DNA of 22,670 nt. It comes from CAYUTA01 sp964447605 (GTDB taxonomy: Bacteria; Bacillota; Clostridia; Christensenellales; CAG-138). Shown in pieces: positions 1 to 8,419 of this stretch; positions within the stretch are counted from its first letter, which is position 1, and each line of letters opens with the position of its first letter. The position numbers and the translations under genes are program-made. The stretch is taken from assembly GCA_964447605.1 (NCBI GenBank), contig CAYUTA010000041.1, positions 1 to 22,670 of the forward strand, read 5' to 3'. The notes under the pieces were generated by a model. It was not told the DNA's origin. It worked only from the letters and a program-made list of their open reading frames with translations, and made no database searches.

Positions 1-86
1 CATGAGCTGTTTTTGCCCTGTTTACCTGGTGTTTGTGTGTTTTGCTCATGGCTATAAGTACAGCCAAAGGAGTGTAGAAAGCGGAA
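1..86 (+). promoter_or_regulatory. Leader region before the propeller-transporter operon
   Basis: This short T-rich stretch precedes the first gene. It contains a TATAAG hexamer at 53-58 that could be a -10 box, but no convincing -35 box lies at the right distance. A perfect 7-bp inverted repeat, CATGAGC at 1-7 and GCTCATG at 44-50, could be a regulator site or chance. An AAAGGAG ribosome binding site lies at 66-72. The promoter itself may be outside the window. Confidence 0.3.
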
Positions 87-2114
87 ATGAGTAAATACTT
101 TTACAATGGCGCAAACGATTTTCGGCTCATGTCTCAGGCCGGCGTGCAGTGCCATCTGTTCAAGGGAGAACAGAACAATTCCATTTGGGACAGCAAGCCT
201 GCCCGGGACGGAACGCTTTACCTTTCGTTGTCCAGCGAGCTTGCCTACAGCGGGTATGCAAGGCTCTACAGCTTCGACTACCGGACGAATACTTCCAAGA
301 AGCTTATGGATGTGGAAAAAGTCATTCTTCCCCAGGATCGTGCGATTCGCGCAAGCAAATTCCACACCTCGATTTCCTTTATGAACGACGGCAATCTGGT
401 TATGACTACGCACTCTACCGATAAAGCGCCGCAGCATCCCACCTGGCTGCCGGAATCTTACTTTGGTCACCTTTGGGAAGGGTTTGCCGGTTCCAATATC
501 GTGACCTACCAGCCGAAGACGGGGAAAGCGGAGAATCTTGGCATCCCGGCGCCTCACGAGTCTCTGTATGGCTCTATCTATGATCCCAAGCACAATGCGC
601 TGTACTCCCTGGGGTATATGAAGGGGCATCTGTATCGCTACAGTTTCGATACGTGCAGCGCAAAGGATCTGGGCAAGGTATCGGAAGCCGGAAGCTTTCG
701 TATGGTGCTGGGGCCGGACGGCAATATTTATTCGTCTTCAAAATCCGGCTATCTGTTTAAGATCGATACGGACACGCAAAAGGTGGTGGATCTGAATTAT
801 CGCGTTCCCATGTTTTTCTATGGCGACGACTACACCTTTGAGGCAAGCTTTGGGAATATCGCAGACGGCAGAATCGCGCCGGACGGAAGGCTCTTTTTCT
901 CGGTTATGTATGGGCCGGACTTTATCGCGCTGGATACAAAAACCGGGAAGATTGAAAACCTGGGCGCATACCTCCCCACGGATCGGTACGCGGTTACGGA
1001 AAACCGCAACGGGGTGTTTGGCTTCGATTTCGATTCCAAGGGCGTCATGTGGTACTACGTCTCGTCGGTAAGCGACGGAAGCGTACCGGAGCAGCCCGCT
1101 CAGCCGGCCTCCCTGTTCCGCTGGGATGTTCTGAACGGCAAGCGTCCGGAATGGGCCGGCATTCTGGGATGCAAAGAGCGCGTTTGCTATGTGGGCAGCG
1201 AGCTTTATATCCATGACGATCACATGATGATTGTTGATACCAACCACGGATTGGATCCTGCGGCGGTTATTTCCGTGGATTTGAAGCAGTTTGAGCCTAC
1301 CATGGACAACATGACGCTTGTCGACCCCGCCGAGCTGGACGATACGATGTTTCATCCAGGTGACGCCGCGCAATTTGGGTATTCCAGAACCTTCGACGCG
1401 CAGGCGGCTGTTGCGGATGCAAACCCTCATACCTTTGACGGGAAACTGTTTGGAGCGTGCAGGCTGTGGCGCGCTTTGGCGCCCGATCATATTGAGTCCT
1501 CCGCCGTGCAGAAGCTTGTGTGGGACGAGCACAACCAACTGTACGGAATTTGCGGCGGCGAAACCTCGTATCTGTTCCGCCTTGCAGCCAACGGGGATCT
1601 CAATCAAATCACTCCGCTGGACGAAGCCGACGCCAAAACGCGCCATTGGTTGGAAACGGAAACCAAGCGTTTGCCCTACCGCGGGAAGGGGTCGTTACCG
1701 GCGTATCCCGGCCGCCAGTATAAGGCAAAACCCGTCGCATGCGCAGAGTTGACAGGGAACCGCCAGCTGGTGGGCACCGAGGACGGACTCGTTGCGGTTT
1801 GCAAAGGCGCTCAGGTATACGCTCTGGGAATGGCCGGCTATAACGGGCCTGTCCGCGCCATGGCCTCCACGCCGGATAAAAAGACCGTGTATGGCGTAGC
1901 CGGAGATATTGAGGATTTCGGCATGGTATTTCGTTACGATGATGAGAACGGGTTGCAGCTCAAGGGCGACATCAAGCACGGCTCATCGAGAAGCAAGTAT
2001 GGAGTGATTGCCTGTAATGTGCTTTCCTGCTGCGCAATCAGCAAGGATGGGAAGTATCTTGCAATTGGTTCTTCGGACCGGATTGGCACAGTCGTAATCT
2101 ATGAACTGGACTGA
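87..2114 (+). CDS. Beta-propeller protein of unknown function, first gene of sugar ABC transporter operon
   Basis: This 675-residue protein has no signal peptide or membrane segment, so it is probably cytosolic. Its sequence is built of repeated beta-rich units ending in motifs such as PDGNIY, PDGRLFF and YSFD, with paired phrases like TKTGKIENLG and PKTGKAENLG. These are typical of WD40/SMP-30/NHL-like beta-propellers, but I cannot assign a precise family. An AAAGGAG site lies 14 bases before the ATG. The stop codon is only 12 bases before the permease gene, so the two are very likely co-transcribed. Its place suggests a role with the imported sugar: a sensor, a lactonase-like or lyase-like enzyme, or a scaffold. 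No catalytic residues can be named, so the function remains open. Confidence 0.8.
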   Translation: MSKYFYNGANDFRLMSQAGVQCHLFKGEQNNSIWDSKPARDGTLYLSLSSELAYSGYARLYSFDYRTNTSKKLMDVEKVILPQDRAIRASKFHTSISFMNDGNLVMTTHSTDKAPQHPTWLPESYFGHLWEGFAGSNIVTYQPKTGKAENLGIPAPHESLYGSIYDPKHNALYSLGYMKGHLYRYSFDTCSAKDLGKVSEAGSFRMVLGPDGNIYSSSKSGYLFKIDTDTQKVVDLNYRVPMFFYGDDYTFEASFGNIADGRIAPDGRLFFSVMYGPDFIALDTKTGKIENLGAYLPTDRYAVTENRNGVFGFDFDSKGVMWYYVSSVSDGSVPEQPAQPASLFRWDVLNGKRPEWAGILGCKERVCYVGSELYIHDDHMMIVDTNHGLDPAAVISVDLKQFEPTMDNMTLVDPAELDDTMFHPGDAAQFGYSRTFDAQAAVADANPHTFDGKLFGACRLWRALAPDHIESSAVQKLVWDEHNQLYGICGGETSYLFRLAANGDLNQITPLDEADAKTRHWLETETKRLPYRGKGSLPAYPGRQYKAKPVACAELTGNRQLVGTEDGLVAVCKGAQVYALGMAGYNGPVRAMASTPDKKTVYGVAGDIEDFGMVFRYDDENGLQLKGDIKHGSSRSKYGVIACNVLSCCAISKDGKYLAIGSSDRIGTVVIYELD

Positions 2115-2126
2115 TAAGGGGGATTT

Positions 2127-3101
2127 ATGGAATCTAATGGCAGAAGCTTTGGTAAAACATTGTTTCGGAAAGTGTTCTTTGACTTCAGGGAAATAGGCGT
2201 GTTGTTGCCACTGATTGCATTCGCCGCGTTCTTTACCATTCGGAACCCCAATTTCCTTAGCGGCAGCAATATCGTCAATATTCTGCGGAATACCTCTTAT
2301 ACGCTGATTTCCGCAGTCGGCATGACTTTCCTTCTCATCACAGGGTTCTTTGATCTGTCGGTAGGCGCGATGGTGGCTTTTTCCGGCGTGATGACTGGGC
2401 TATTGATGCAGGCTGGCGTGCCGATCTGGCTCTCGATTACCATTGGGCTGGTGGCAAGCATCCTGGTTGGCTGCCTGAATGCCTTCTTCGTGATTAAGCT
2501 CAACATTCCGGCCTTCATTGCCACCATCGGTTCACAGTACATTCTCAAGGGAATCGTTCTTGTTGTACAAGCGGGCGCGCCTGTATATCCGCTTCCGGAT
2601 CGGTTCAATGCCATTGGCGCCTGTGAGCTTTGGGGGATTCCGCTGGTGGCAATCATCGCTTTCGTCCTGGCTGTCGTCGGGCATGTGATCCTGAAATATA
2701 CTGTGTTTGGCCGAAAGATGTTCGCCGTGGGCGGCAATAAGGAAACAGCGCGTCTTTCCGGCGTCCGCTGCGACCGCATTATGTGCGCCACCTGGATTAT
2801 CGTCGCCGTTCTCTCGGGACTAACCGGGATTTTAACGGCCGCACGGTTGGCTTCCGCACAACCCACTGCGGGAGCAAGCTTTGAACTGACCGTCATTGCG
2901 GGCTGCGTTATCGGCGGAACAAGCTTGTTCGGCGGAGCCGGCACCATTCTTGGCACGGCTCTCGGCGCGATCTTTATGAACATGATGACAAACGGCATGA
3001 CTATTATCCAGCTTAGCCCCTACTGGCAGCAATTAGCGCTGGGGATCATCATCATCGTGTCCGTGGCGTTCGACCAGCTGAGAGTTTCAAGGAAGGTGTG
3101 A
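2127..3101 (+). CDS. Sugar ABC transporter permease (RbsC/BPD_transp_2 family)
   Basis: A 324-residue integral membrane protein with about eight to ten hydrophobic segments, the normal size for the permease of ribose/xylose/galactose-type importers. The family motif usually seen as GGIDLSVG is present as GFFDLSVG near residue 75, and the cytoplasmic loop GRKMFAVGGNKETARLSGV, which contacts the ATPase, lies near residue 195. An AAGGGGGA ribosome binding site sits just before the ATG. The gene starts 12 bases after the propeller gene and ends 4 bases before the ATPase gene, which indicates tight translational coupling. It would form a homodimeric channel with the ATPase encoded next. Family assignment is secure; the sugar is not known. 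Confidence 0.95.
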   Translation: MESNGRSFGKTLFRKVFFDFREIGVLLPLIAFAAFFTIRNPNFLSGSNIVNILRNTSYTLISAVGMTFLLITGFFDLSVGAMVAFSGVMTGLLMQAGVPIWLSITIGLVASILVGCLNAFFVIKLNIPAFIATIGSQYILKGIVLVVQAGAPVYPLPDRFNAIGACELWGIPLVAIIAFVLAVVGHVILKYTVFGRKMFAVGGNKETARLSGVRCDRIMCATWIIVAVLSGLTGILTAARLASAQPTAGASFELTVIAGCVIGGTSLFGGAGTILGTALGAIFMNMMTNGMTIIQLSPYWQQLALGIIIIVSVAFDQLRVSRKV

Positions 3102-3105
3102 TCGT

Positions 3106-4617
3106 ATGGGATCGATTTTGGAAATGCGGGACATCTGCAAGACGTTTGGCGCAATCAAAGCGCTGGACGGCGTCAGCATAGCCCTTAACCATAATGAGAT
3201 CCTCGGCTTGGTTGGTGAGAACGGCGCGGGAAAATCCACCCTGATGAAAATTCTGAGCGGCAGCTATCCGCATTCAAGCTATACGGGAGAGATCTTCGTT
3301 GACGGAAAGAAGGTTTTGTTTAATCTTCCGTTTGATTCAACCGCTGCCGACATCGAGATGATCTATCAGGAAATCAGTATGCACAACGAGCTTTCCATTG
3401 CGGAGAACATCTATTTAGGAAACATTCCGCAAAAGCACGGTTTTATTAAGCGAAAGGAAATGCTGAACAACAGCCGGAAATATCTGGAGATGGTGGGATT
3501 GGATCTTGATCCTTCCATGCTGGTGCGGCATCTTTCCACCAGTCAGAAACAGATGGTTGCAATCTCCCGTGCTCTTTCCCGCAACCCGCGCATTTTAATT
3601 CTTGACGAGCCGACCTCAGCGCTTACGGAGTCCGAATGCGAGCTGCTGCATAAAAACCTGCGGTTGTTTAAAAGCCAGGGGATTTCCTGCATCTATATTT
3701 CGCACAAGCTTAAAGAGGTGTTTGAGCTGTGTGATCGAATCACGACGATGCGGGACGGAAAGATCATCAATACCTCTGACGTGACCAACGAGGAGGAGCA
3801 GGCGCCTGTCATCATTGAGGAGATGATTGGCCGCAAGCTGGATGTGATGTATCCCAAGCAGACGGTGCCCATTAGCGAAGAAGTTCTTCGCGTGGAGCAT
3901 CTCACCATCCCCAGCGAGGTGTCCAAAGGGGTTGATCGGGTGCAGGACGTCAGCTTTTATGTGCGGGCGGGCGAAATCGTTGCGTTAGCGGGACTGGTAG
4001 GCGCAGGGCGCAGCGAAACCGTAAACGCAGTATTCGGCGCAAGCAGCAGAAGCTCCGGCGATATTTATGTGGGTGGAAAAAAACAGACGATCCGTTCTCC
4101 CATAGACGCCATCCGCGCAGGAATCGGCCTGGTGACGGAGGATCGCCGCGCAACCGGCTTGGTGGCGCAGTTCAGTATCCGGGAAAACATTTCCCTTCCC
4201 AGCCTCGATGATTTGGGGAACGGCATATGGATGAACCGGGCGCGGGAAAACGAAATGGCCAAGCAGTCCATGGAGGCCACCAGCATTAAAGCCGAGAGTG
4301 CTGAGTCAAGCGTCATGAAACTATCCGGCGGGAATCAGCAAAAAGTCGTGCTGGGCAAGTGGCTTGTCAAGGATCTTAAGGTTCTCATTTTGGATGAACC
4401 GACACGGGGCGTTGACGTTGGCGCCAAATCTCAGATCTATGAAATCATGGAAAACCTTGCTAAGCGAGGAATGGCGATTCTGATGATTTCATCCGAGCTG
4501 CCGGAATTGATCGCCATGTGTGATCGCATGTACGTCATGTCCGATGGGCGCATGCGCGCAGAGCTGACGGGAGAAGCGATTACGGAAGCGAACATGATGA
4601 AGGCCGCGACAATATGA
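3106..4617 (+). CDS. Sugar ABC transporter ATP-binding protein, two ABC domains (RbsA/MglA family)
   Basis: A 503-residue cytoplasmic ATPase with two fused nucleotide-binding domains, the normal architecture for RbsA/MglA/XylG. Domain 1 has Walker A GENGAGKST (37-45), the divergent signature LSTSQKQ (143-149) and Walker B LILDEP (164-169). Domain 2 has a degenerate Walker A, GLVGAGRSE (about 296-304), lacking the lysine, then LSGGNQQ (406-412) and LILDEP (427-432). Degeneration of one site is known in this family. The ribosome binding site GGAAGG overlaps the end of the permease gene. The last codons (MMKAATI) are followed immediately after the stop by a near copy of the same bases, a small duplication. 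Confidence 0.96.
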   Translation: MGSILEMRDICKTFGAIKALDGVSIALNHNEILGLVGENGAGKSTLMKILSGSYPHSSYTGEIFVDGKKVLFNLPFDSTAADIEMIYQEISMHNELSIAENIYLGNIPQKHGFIKRKEMLNNSRKYLEMVGLDLDPSMLVRHLSTSQKQMVAISRALSRNPRILILDEPTSALTESECELLHKNLRLFKSQGISCIYISHKLKEVFELCDRITTMRDGKIINTSDVTNEEEQAPVIIEEMIGRKLDVMYPKQTVPISEEVLRVEHLTIPSEVSKGVDRVQDVSFYVRAGEIVALAGLVGAGRSETVNAVFGASSRSSGDIYVGGKKQTIRSPIDAIRAGIGLVTEDRRATGLVAQFSIRENISLPSLDDLGNGIWMNRARENEMAKQSMEATSIKAESAESSVMKLSGGNQQKVVLGKWLVKDLKVLILDEPTRGVDVGAKSQIYEIMENLAKRGMAILMISSELPELIAMCDRMYVMSDGRMRAELTGEAITEANMMKAATI

Positions 4618-4619
4618 TG

Positions 4620-4638
4620 AAAGCCGCAATGGGCTTTT
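4620..4638 (+). other. Short intercistronic hairpin between ATPase and binding-protein genes
   Basis: AAAGCC at 4620-4625 pairs with GGCTTT at 4632-4637, followed by AT-rich sequence. It lies between the stop of the ATPase gene and the strong GGAGG site of the binding-protein gene. Hairpins in such gaps can stabilise or partly terminate the message and so set different expression for the binding protein. With a 6-bp stem and no long T run it is weak as a terminator. Confidence 0.35.
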
Positions 4639-4663
4639 AAATAAAAAGACGGAGGAAACAGCA

Positions 4664-5707
4664 ATGAAAAAACTCGTATCAATTCTGTTGGTAGTCATGA
4701 TGATTCTGGCTCTGGGTGCCTGCGCGCCGGCGGAGACGGAAGAAGCCGTGGCTGAGGAACAACCCGCGGCAGAGGAAACGGCGGAAGAAACCGCGACCGA
4801 GCCGGAGGAAGAAACGGCATCCGACATTCGCATTGCGTGGGTAAACCCCATGATTGGTCACCCGCTCTATACCATGCAGGATGACGGTGCGAAGCTTGCC
4901 GCAGAGGATTACGGCGTAACGGTTGACATTCTCGGCACCGCATCCGCCGCGCCTGAGGAATATGTTGCGCAGATCGAAATTGCAATCAGCGAAAAATACG
5001 ACGGAATTATTCTTTGCCCGTTCAGCCCCGCGGCAATGGTTCCTGCCATTCAAAAGGCAAATGAAGCCGGGATTCCCGTTGTCAACACGATTTGCGATAC
5101 GGATGACAACCCCGAACTGCGGATGTGCCTGCTTGGTCTGGATCTGATTGACTTTGGTGGAATTGAAGCGGACGCCGTGGCGAAAGCTACCGGGGAAACC
5201 GGAGAGGTTTGCTTCACCCAGACCCGGTTCGATAATCCCATCCAGAATGAAATTCAGGAAGGCTTTAAACAGAAGCTGGAGGAGTATCCGAATCTGAAGC
5301 TGGTGATTGTGGATGAGCTCACAAACGATTCCATGACGGCAACCGAAAAAATCCAGAACATTCTGACTGGGTATCCGAACGTCACCGCAATTATGGTCAA
5401 CGACGCCACCGGCGCCAGCATCGCGGCCAAGGTGGCCAAGGAGATGAACCGTGAAATCGACGTCGTATCCATCGACGATGTGCCGGAGACGCTGGATATG
5501 ATTGAGAAGGGTGAAATCTGGGGAACCATTGCTCAGAACTATATTGGCATGGGGTATGAATCGGTTCGTGTCATTGTGGAGTATCTGCAGGGAGAGGAAG
5601 TTCCTGATTTTATCAGCGTTCCGCTGACACTCGTTACCAAGGACAATCTTACGACCTATAAGGATGAGCTGCTGGCCATGACCCACGTCAAGGGCACCGA
5701 ATGGTAA
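4664..5707 (+). CDS. Sugar ABC transporter substrate-binding lipoprotein (Peripla_BP_4 family)
   Basis: A 347-residue exported lipoprotein. It starts with MKK, a hydrophobic core and the lipobox LGAC with the lipidated cysteine at residue 20. An acidic Glu/Ala/Thr-rich linker of about 30 residues follows, of the kind that tethers binding proteins to the membrane of Gram-positive cells. The mature domain begins at DIRIAWVNP and shows the RbsB-type pattern: KYDGIILCPF, the hinge-region stretch IPVVNTICDTDD, and IDVVSIDDVPETL near the C-terminus. A GGAGG site lies 8 bases before the ATG. It is the last gene of the operon and would deliver the sugar to the permease. The sugar specificity cannot be deduced by eye. 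Confidence 0.95.
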   Translation: MKKLVSILLVVMMILALGACAPAETEEAVAEEQPAAEETAEETATEPEEETASDIRIAWVNPMIGHPLYTMQDDGAKLAAEDYGVTVDILGTASAAPEEYVAQIEIAISEKYDGIILCPFSPAAMVPAIQKANEAGIPVVNTICDTDDNPELRMCLLGLDLIDFGGIEADAVAKATGETGEVCFTQTRFDNPIQNEIQEGFKQKLEEYPNLKLVIVDELTNDSMTATEKIQNILTGYPNVTAIMVNDATGASIAAKVAKEMNREIDVVSIDDVPETLDMIEKGEIWGTIAQNYIGMGYESVRVIVEYLQGEEVPDFISVPLTLVTKDNLTTYKDELLAMTHVKGTEW

Positions 5708-5719
5708 GTAAAGGCCACC

Positions 5720-5744
5720 GGAAGGACGTCGTTTGACGGCTTCC
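5720..5744 (+). terminator. Possible weak hairpin after the transporter operon
   Basis: GGAAG at 5720-5724 pairs with CTTCC at 5740-5744, and inside it CGTC at 5727-5730 pairs with GACG at 5735-5738. It lies 13 bases after the stop of the binding-protein gene. There is no T run, so it may be only a 3'-end stabiliser. The original terminator may have been lost when insertion sequences arrived at 5776. Confidence 0.3.
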
Positions 5745-5775
5745 ACTGGATTGTACGGGGGACATACCGAGCCGG

Positions 5776-5803
5776 GTGGGTCAATCCCAAATTCTGTGTA
5801 AAC
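5776..5803 (+). repeat. Left terminal inverted repeat of the IS256-family element
   Basis: This 28-bp sequence matches the reverse complement of 7238-7265 at 24 positions. It begins GTGGGTC and ends TGTGTAAAC. Confidence 0.8.
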
Positions 5804-5880
5804 TCCAAACAGTGGAGTAGATGAGGCAAAGTATTGATTGGCGGCAGCGGAGTTATCTGGTGCCGCCTTGTTTACAACAT

Positions 5881-5953
5881 AACGCGGTCGGTGACGGATG
5901 TCAAGGGCGGCGCAGCCGCTTGTTTACCCTTGACGTCCGGCGCCGACGGCGTT
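5881..5953. repeat. Long stem-loop at the 3' end of the IS256 transposase gene
   Basis: The 27-base arm at 5881-5907 pairs with the 27-base arm at 5927-5953 at 23 of 27 positions, leaving a 19-base loop that holds a smaller CGGC/GCCG stem. The right arm overlaps the transposase stop codon on the - strand. It could terminate transcripts entering from either side, or be a structural end signal of the element. No T run follows directly. Confidence 0.65.
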
Positions 5954-7191
5954 ATTCGGGCATCCGATCGGCGAAAAATACCGCCATCTGAGCGTGGATC
6001 ACACTCCAATCCTGACGCCTACCCGTCCATTTCCTCGTAATGTCCATCATTGCCAGATACAGCATTTTGAACAGGCTGTCGTCCGTCGGGAACACGGATT
6101 TTGACTTGGTGACCTTGCGCAGCTGACGGTTGAATCCTTCAATGGCATTCGTTGTATAGATCAGCCGCCGAACCTCCTGCGGATACTTGAAGTAAGTGCT
6201 AAGATTTGGCCAATTATCCCGCCAGGACTGGGATATCTTCGGATATTTCTTGTCCCAACGGGCGGAAAATGCTTCAAGAGCGTCCATGGCGGTTGACTCA
6301 TCTATCGCTGCGTAAACAGCCTTCAGGTCAGCCATGAGCGCCTTTAAGTCCTTGTAGGAGACATATTTACTGGAATTGCGCAGTTGGTGGATAATACAGT
6401 TCTGGATCTCAGTTCGTGGATACACCGCTTCGATCGCGTTCGAGAAGCCGGTTAGGTTATCTGTGCAGGCAATGAAAATATCCTCGACGCCTCTGTTTTT
6501 AAGGCTGTTGAGCACGGTCGCCCAGAATTTGGCGCTCTCGTTTTCGCCGACCCACATGCCCAGAACATCTTTTCTGCCGTCCAAATCTACGCCAATGGCG
6601 ATGTAGACAGCCTTTTTCACGATCTGGCCCTCACTGCGCACATGGTAGTGAATAGCGTCAAGAAATACGACTGCGTAAACCGCTTCCAGCGGCCGCTGCT
6701 GCCACTCTTTTGCTACGGGCAGTATTCTTATCCGTAATACGGCTGATCGTTGTATCTGAGACGTCTACACCGTAGATGTCTCGAATGTGCGCCTCGATAT
6801 CCCCTGTGGTCATGCCCTTGGCATACATCGAGAGTATCTTTTCTTCGATATCCTGGCTAACGCTGGTTTGGTTCTTCTTCAGCACACGCGGTTCAAATTC
6901 GCCTTTTCTGTCGCGGGGTATGGAAACGTCAACGTCGCCAAAACTCGTGCGCAGCGTCTTGCTGCCGTGCCCGTTTCGGCTGTTGTCTGTATCCTTGTTT
7001 TTGTAGTCGTACTTGCTGTATCCCAGTTCGTCGTCGAGCTCCGCTTCCAGGCCGTTCTCCATGAATTCTGCAATCGTTTCTTTGAACAGATCCTGAATGT
7101 CGTCCATGCTGTTGATGTTGCTTGCCTGCAGCAGCTCCCGTATCTTTGCTCTGCGTTCGTTCTCTTCGGGGGTTCGATTCCTTCTTGCCAT
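5952..7191 (-). pseudogene. IS256-family (mutator type) transposase, single-base frameshift
   Basis: Two adjoining reading frames together make a full mutator-type transposase of about 410 residues. The N-terminal part starts at the ATG at 7189-7191, chosen because GGAGG lies 7 bases before it. It contains the family stretches ENGLEAELDDELGYSKY and VDVSDTTISRITDK. The C-terminal part carries the catalytic residues: first Asp in VVFLDAIHYHV, second Asp in ACTDNLTGF and Glu in TTNAIEGFNRQLRK. One extra T on the + strand at 6725/6726 breaks the frame; removing it joins ITDK directly to ILPVAKEWQQRPLEAVYAVV. The site does not look like a programmed-frameshift heptamer, so a mutation or assembly error is likelier. 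If expressed unshifted, the product lacks the catalytic domain. Confidence 0.9.
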
Positions 7192-7237
7192 TGTTTTTTC
7201 CTCCATCATGGTGCTCCCATTCTACACCATGATGAAC

Positions 7238-7265
7238 GTTTACACATAATTTGGGATGGTCTCAC
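7238..7265 (-). repeat. Right terminal inverted repeat of the IS256-family element
   Basis: Partner of 5776-5803. Read on the - strand it begins GTGAGACC and ends TGTGTAAAC. Its outer edge meets the last codon of the neighbouring truncated transposase gene. Confidence 0.8.
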
Positions 7266-8005
7266 TTGACACGATCCCTCCGGAAACACGGTATTGACCG
7301 CCTCCAGCAGCCCCAGGCATTTATCGCCAACCATGAGCCGAACACCCTTCAGCCCTCGGTCCTTCAGGTGTCGCAGAAAGGCATTCCAGCTTTCAGCGTC
7401 CTCCTTGCCACCCTCGCAAGCACCGATAATCTCACGCAACCATCTTCGTTGACCCCTAATGCAACTAAAATCGAGACGTTCTCAATGATGCCGCCCCAGT
7501 TCCGCTTGCGTTATATTCCGTCCAAGTAGACATAAGGATAATCGGTCACCAGCGGACGATTTCTCAATTCCTCCACACGGACATAGACCTTCTTGTTTAG
7601 CTCGCTGATTGTGCCGGGAGAGACCTTCGCGCCCCAGAGCGCTTCGGTAATATCTTCTACTCGCCGCACGGAAACTCCGGCCAAATACATCTCGATGAGC
7701 GCCTCCTCGACGGAAGATTCCCGCCTCTGATATCGCTCAATGATCGCAGTTTCAAACGCGACGCCCTTCAGCTTGGGCATTTTCAGCTTTACGTTCCCGG
7801 ACGTCGTTTGCAGATCGCGCTCGTAATGCCCTGCGCGGTATCCCTGCCGATCCTGCGTCCGCTCATATTTCTCGGCGTTTGTAAGTGCCTTCGCTTCTTC
7901 ATCCAACAGGCCGTTTATGGTTTCTTCTACGCTCGTGCGCACCAGATCCTTTAATTCCTGCTTTATCATTCCCTCGTTTAACTGTATAATCTTATCGGTG
8001 GACAT
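7266..8005 (-). pseudogene. Second IS256-type transposase, C-terminus lost and frameshifted
   Basis: The ATG at 8003-8005 has an AAGGAGG site upstream, and the first 164 residues are clear: MSTDKIIQLNEGMIKQELK at the start and YLAGVSVRRVEDITEALWG, then YPYVYLDGI with the first catalytic Asp. The frame then stops at a TAA near 7511. Other frames continue with KRNWGGIIENVSILVALGVNEDG, then after another shift with REIIGACEGGKEDAESWNAF and VGDKCLGLLEAVNTVFPEG. The homology runs colinearly up to the exact edge of the IS256 element at 7265/7266, where the rest of the gene (about 170 residues including the catalytic Glu) is absent. That missing part is not found on the other side of the element. 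At least two frameshifts plus truncation make this inactive. Confidence 0.88.
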
Positions 8006-8110
8006 TGCGTGTTGCCTCCTTAGTAAAGCGTTTGTGTGGTAACTTATACTTTACCAAACGGCGACACCTTTGTCCTCCTTTTTCTCGGTGCCTATTCCTT
8101 TTTGCGCAAC
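8006..8110 (-). other. Leader and presumed right end of the second insertion sequence
   Basis: About 105 bases between the start of the truncated transposase and the remnant of the next one. It carries the AAGGAGG ribosome binding site and presumably the terminal inverted repeat of that element. The repeat cannot be defined because the opposite end has been deleted. Confidence 0.4.
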
Positions 8111-8314
8111 TTATTGTACCTTATCTGGTGAACTGTGCGGTCGTCGACTTCGATCCGTCAGGCTTTCAGGCGTCCCGTCCCAGCGTTTCAGCCATTTATG
8201 TACCGTCTTGCAGCTAATCCGATACCTTCGCGCTGCGCCCGCCACGCTATGTTTCTTTGCATACTCGACGTACAGTTGACGATACTTCGCGTCCGTGTTA
8301 CTCTTTCTGTGCAA
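8111..8314 (-). pseudogene. N-terminal fragment of a helix-turn-helix transposase
   Basis: The 67 residues start at a TTG codon with an AAAGGAG site about 10 bases upstream. They contain a helix-turn-helix DNA-binding region (YAKKHSVAGAARRYRIS, KTVHKWLKRWDGTPESL) followed by DRSRRPHSS, as found at the start of IS481/IS3-like DDE transposases of several hundred residues. The catalytic integrase domain is absent; the reading frame closes just after the fragment meets the neighbouring insertion sequence. This is best explained by insertion or deletion at about 8110-8125. It is a remnant, with no remaining activity other than possible DNA binding. Confidence 0.75.
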
Positions 8315-8419
8315 AGCTTTTCACTCCTTTGGTCATTGGTTTCTCAGCAATTCCAATATACCATTTTTGTGTAAGCTTTGCTTTTCTTTGTGTTACCTAT
8401 GTATTGTATCGCAACACGG

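Larger units (their letters stand above)
5776..7265 (-). mobile_element. IS256-family insertion sequence, 1490 bp, transposase frameshifted
   Basis: The element is bounded by imperfect 28-bp terminal inverted repeats at 5776-5803 and 7238-7265, which match at 24 of 28 positions with a core of ATCCCAAATT, one variable base, then TGTGTAAAC. Inside is one transposase gene on the - strand, broken by a single-base insertion. The 8-bp flanks, CGAGCCGG on the left and TTGACACG on the right, are not direct repeats. So the target duplication expected of this family is missing, which suggests deletion or recombination next to the element. The right end touches a second, truncated transposase gene. Confidence 0.85.

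Noticed and set aside
738..1646. 302-codon open frame opposite the propeller gene
   Set aside because: No ribosome binding site or recognisable family, and it lies wholly inside the propeller gene.
2297..2998. 233-codon open frame opposite the permease gene
   Set aside because: Mirror of the membrane-protein codons; low-complexity Pro/Thr/Arg composition and no start signal.
4679..5746. Very long open frame (355 codons) on the - strand opposite the binding-protein gene
   Set aside because: The + strand frame has a lipoprotein signal, family motifs and a ribosome binding site. The antisense frame is rich in His, Arg, Cys and Asn and is a codon-usage shadow.
6715..6735. Programmed frameshift in the IS256 transposase
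   Set aside because: No slippery heptamer and no known use of frameshifting in this family; a simple one-base insertion is more likely.
5768..7273. Target-site direct repeats around the IS256 element
   Set aside because: The 8 bases on either side (CGAGCCGG and TTGACACG) do not match.
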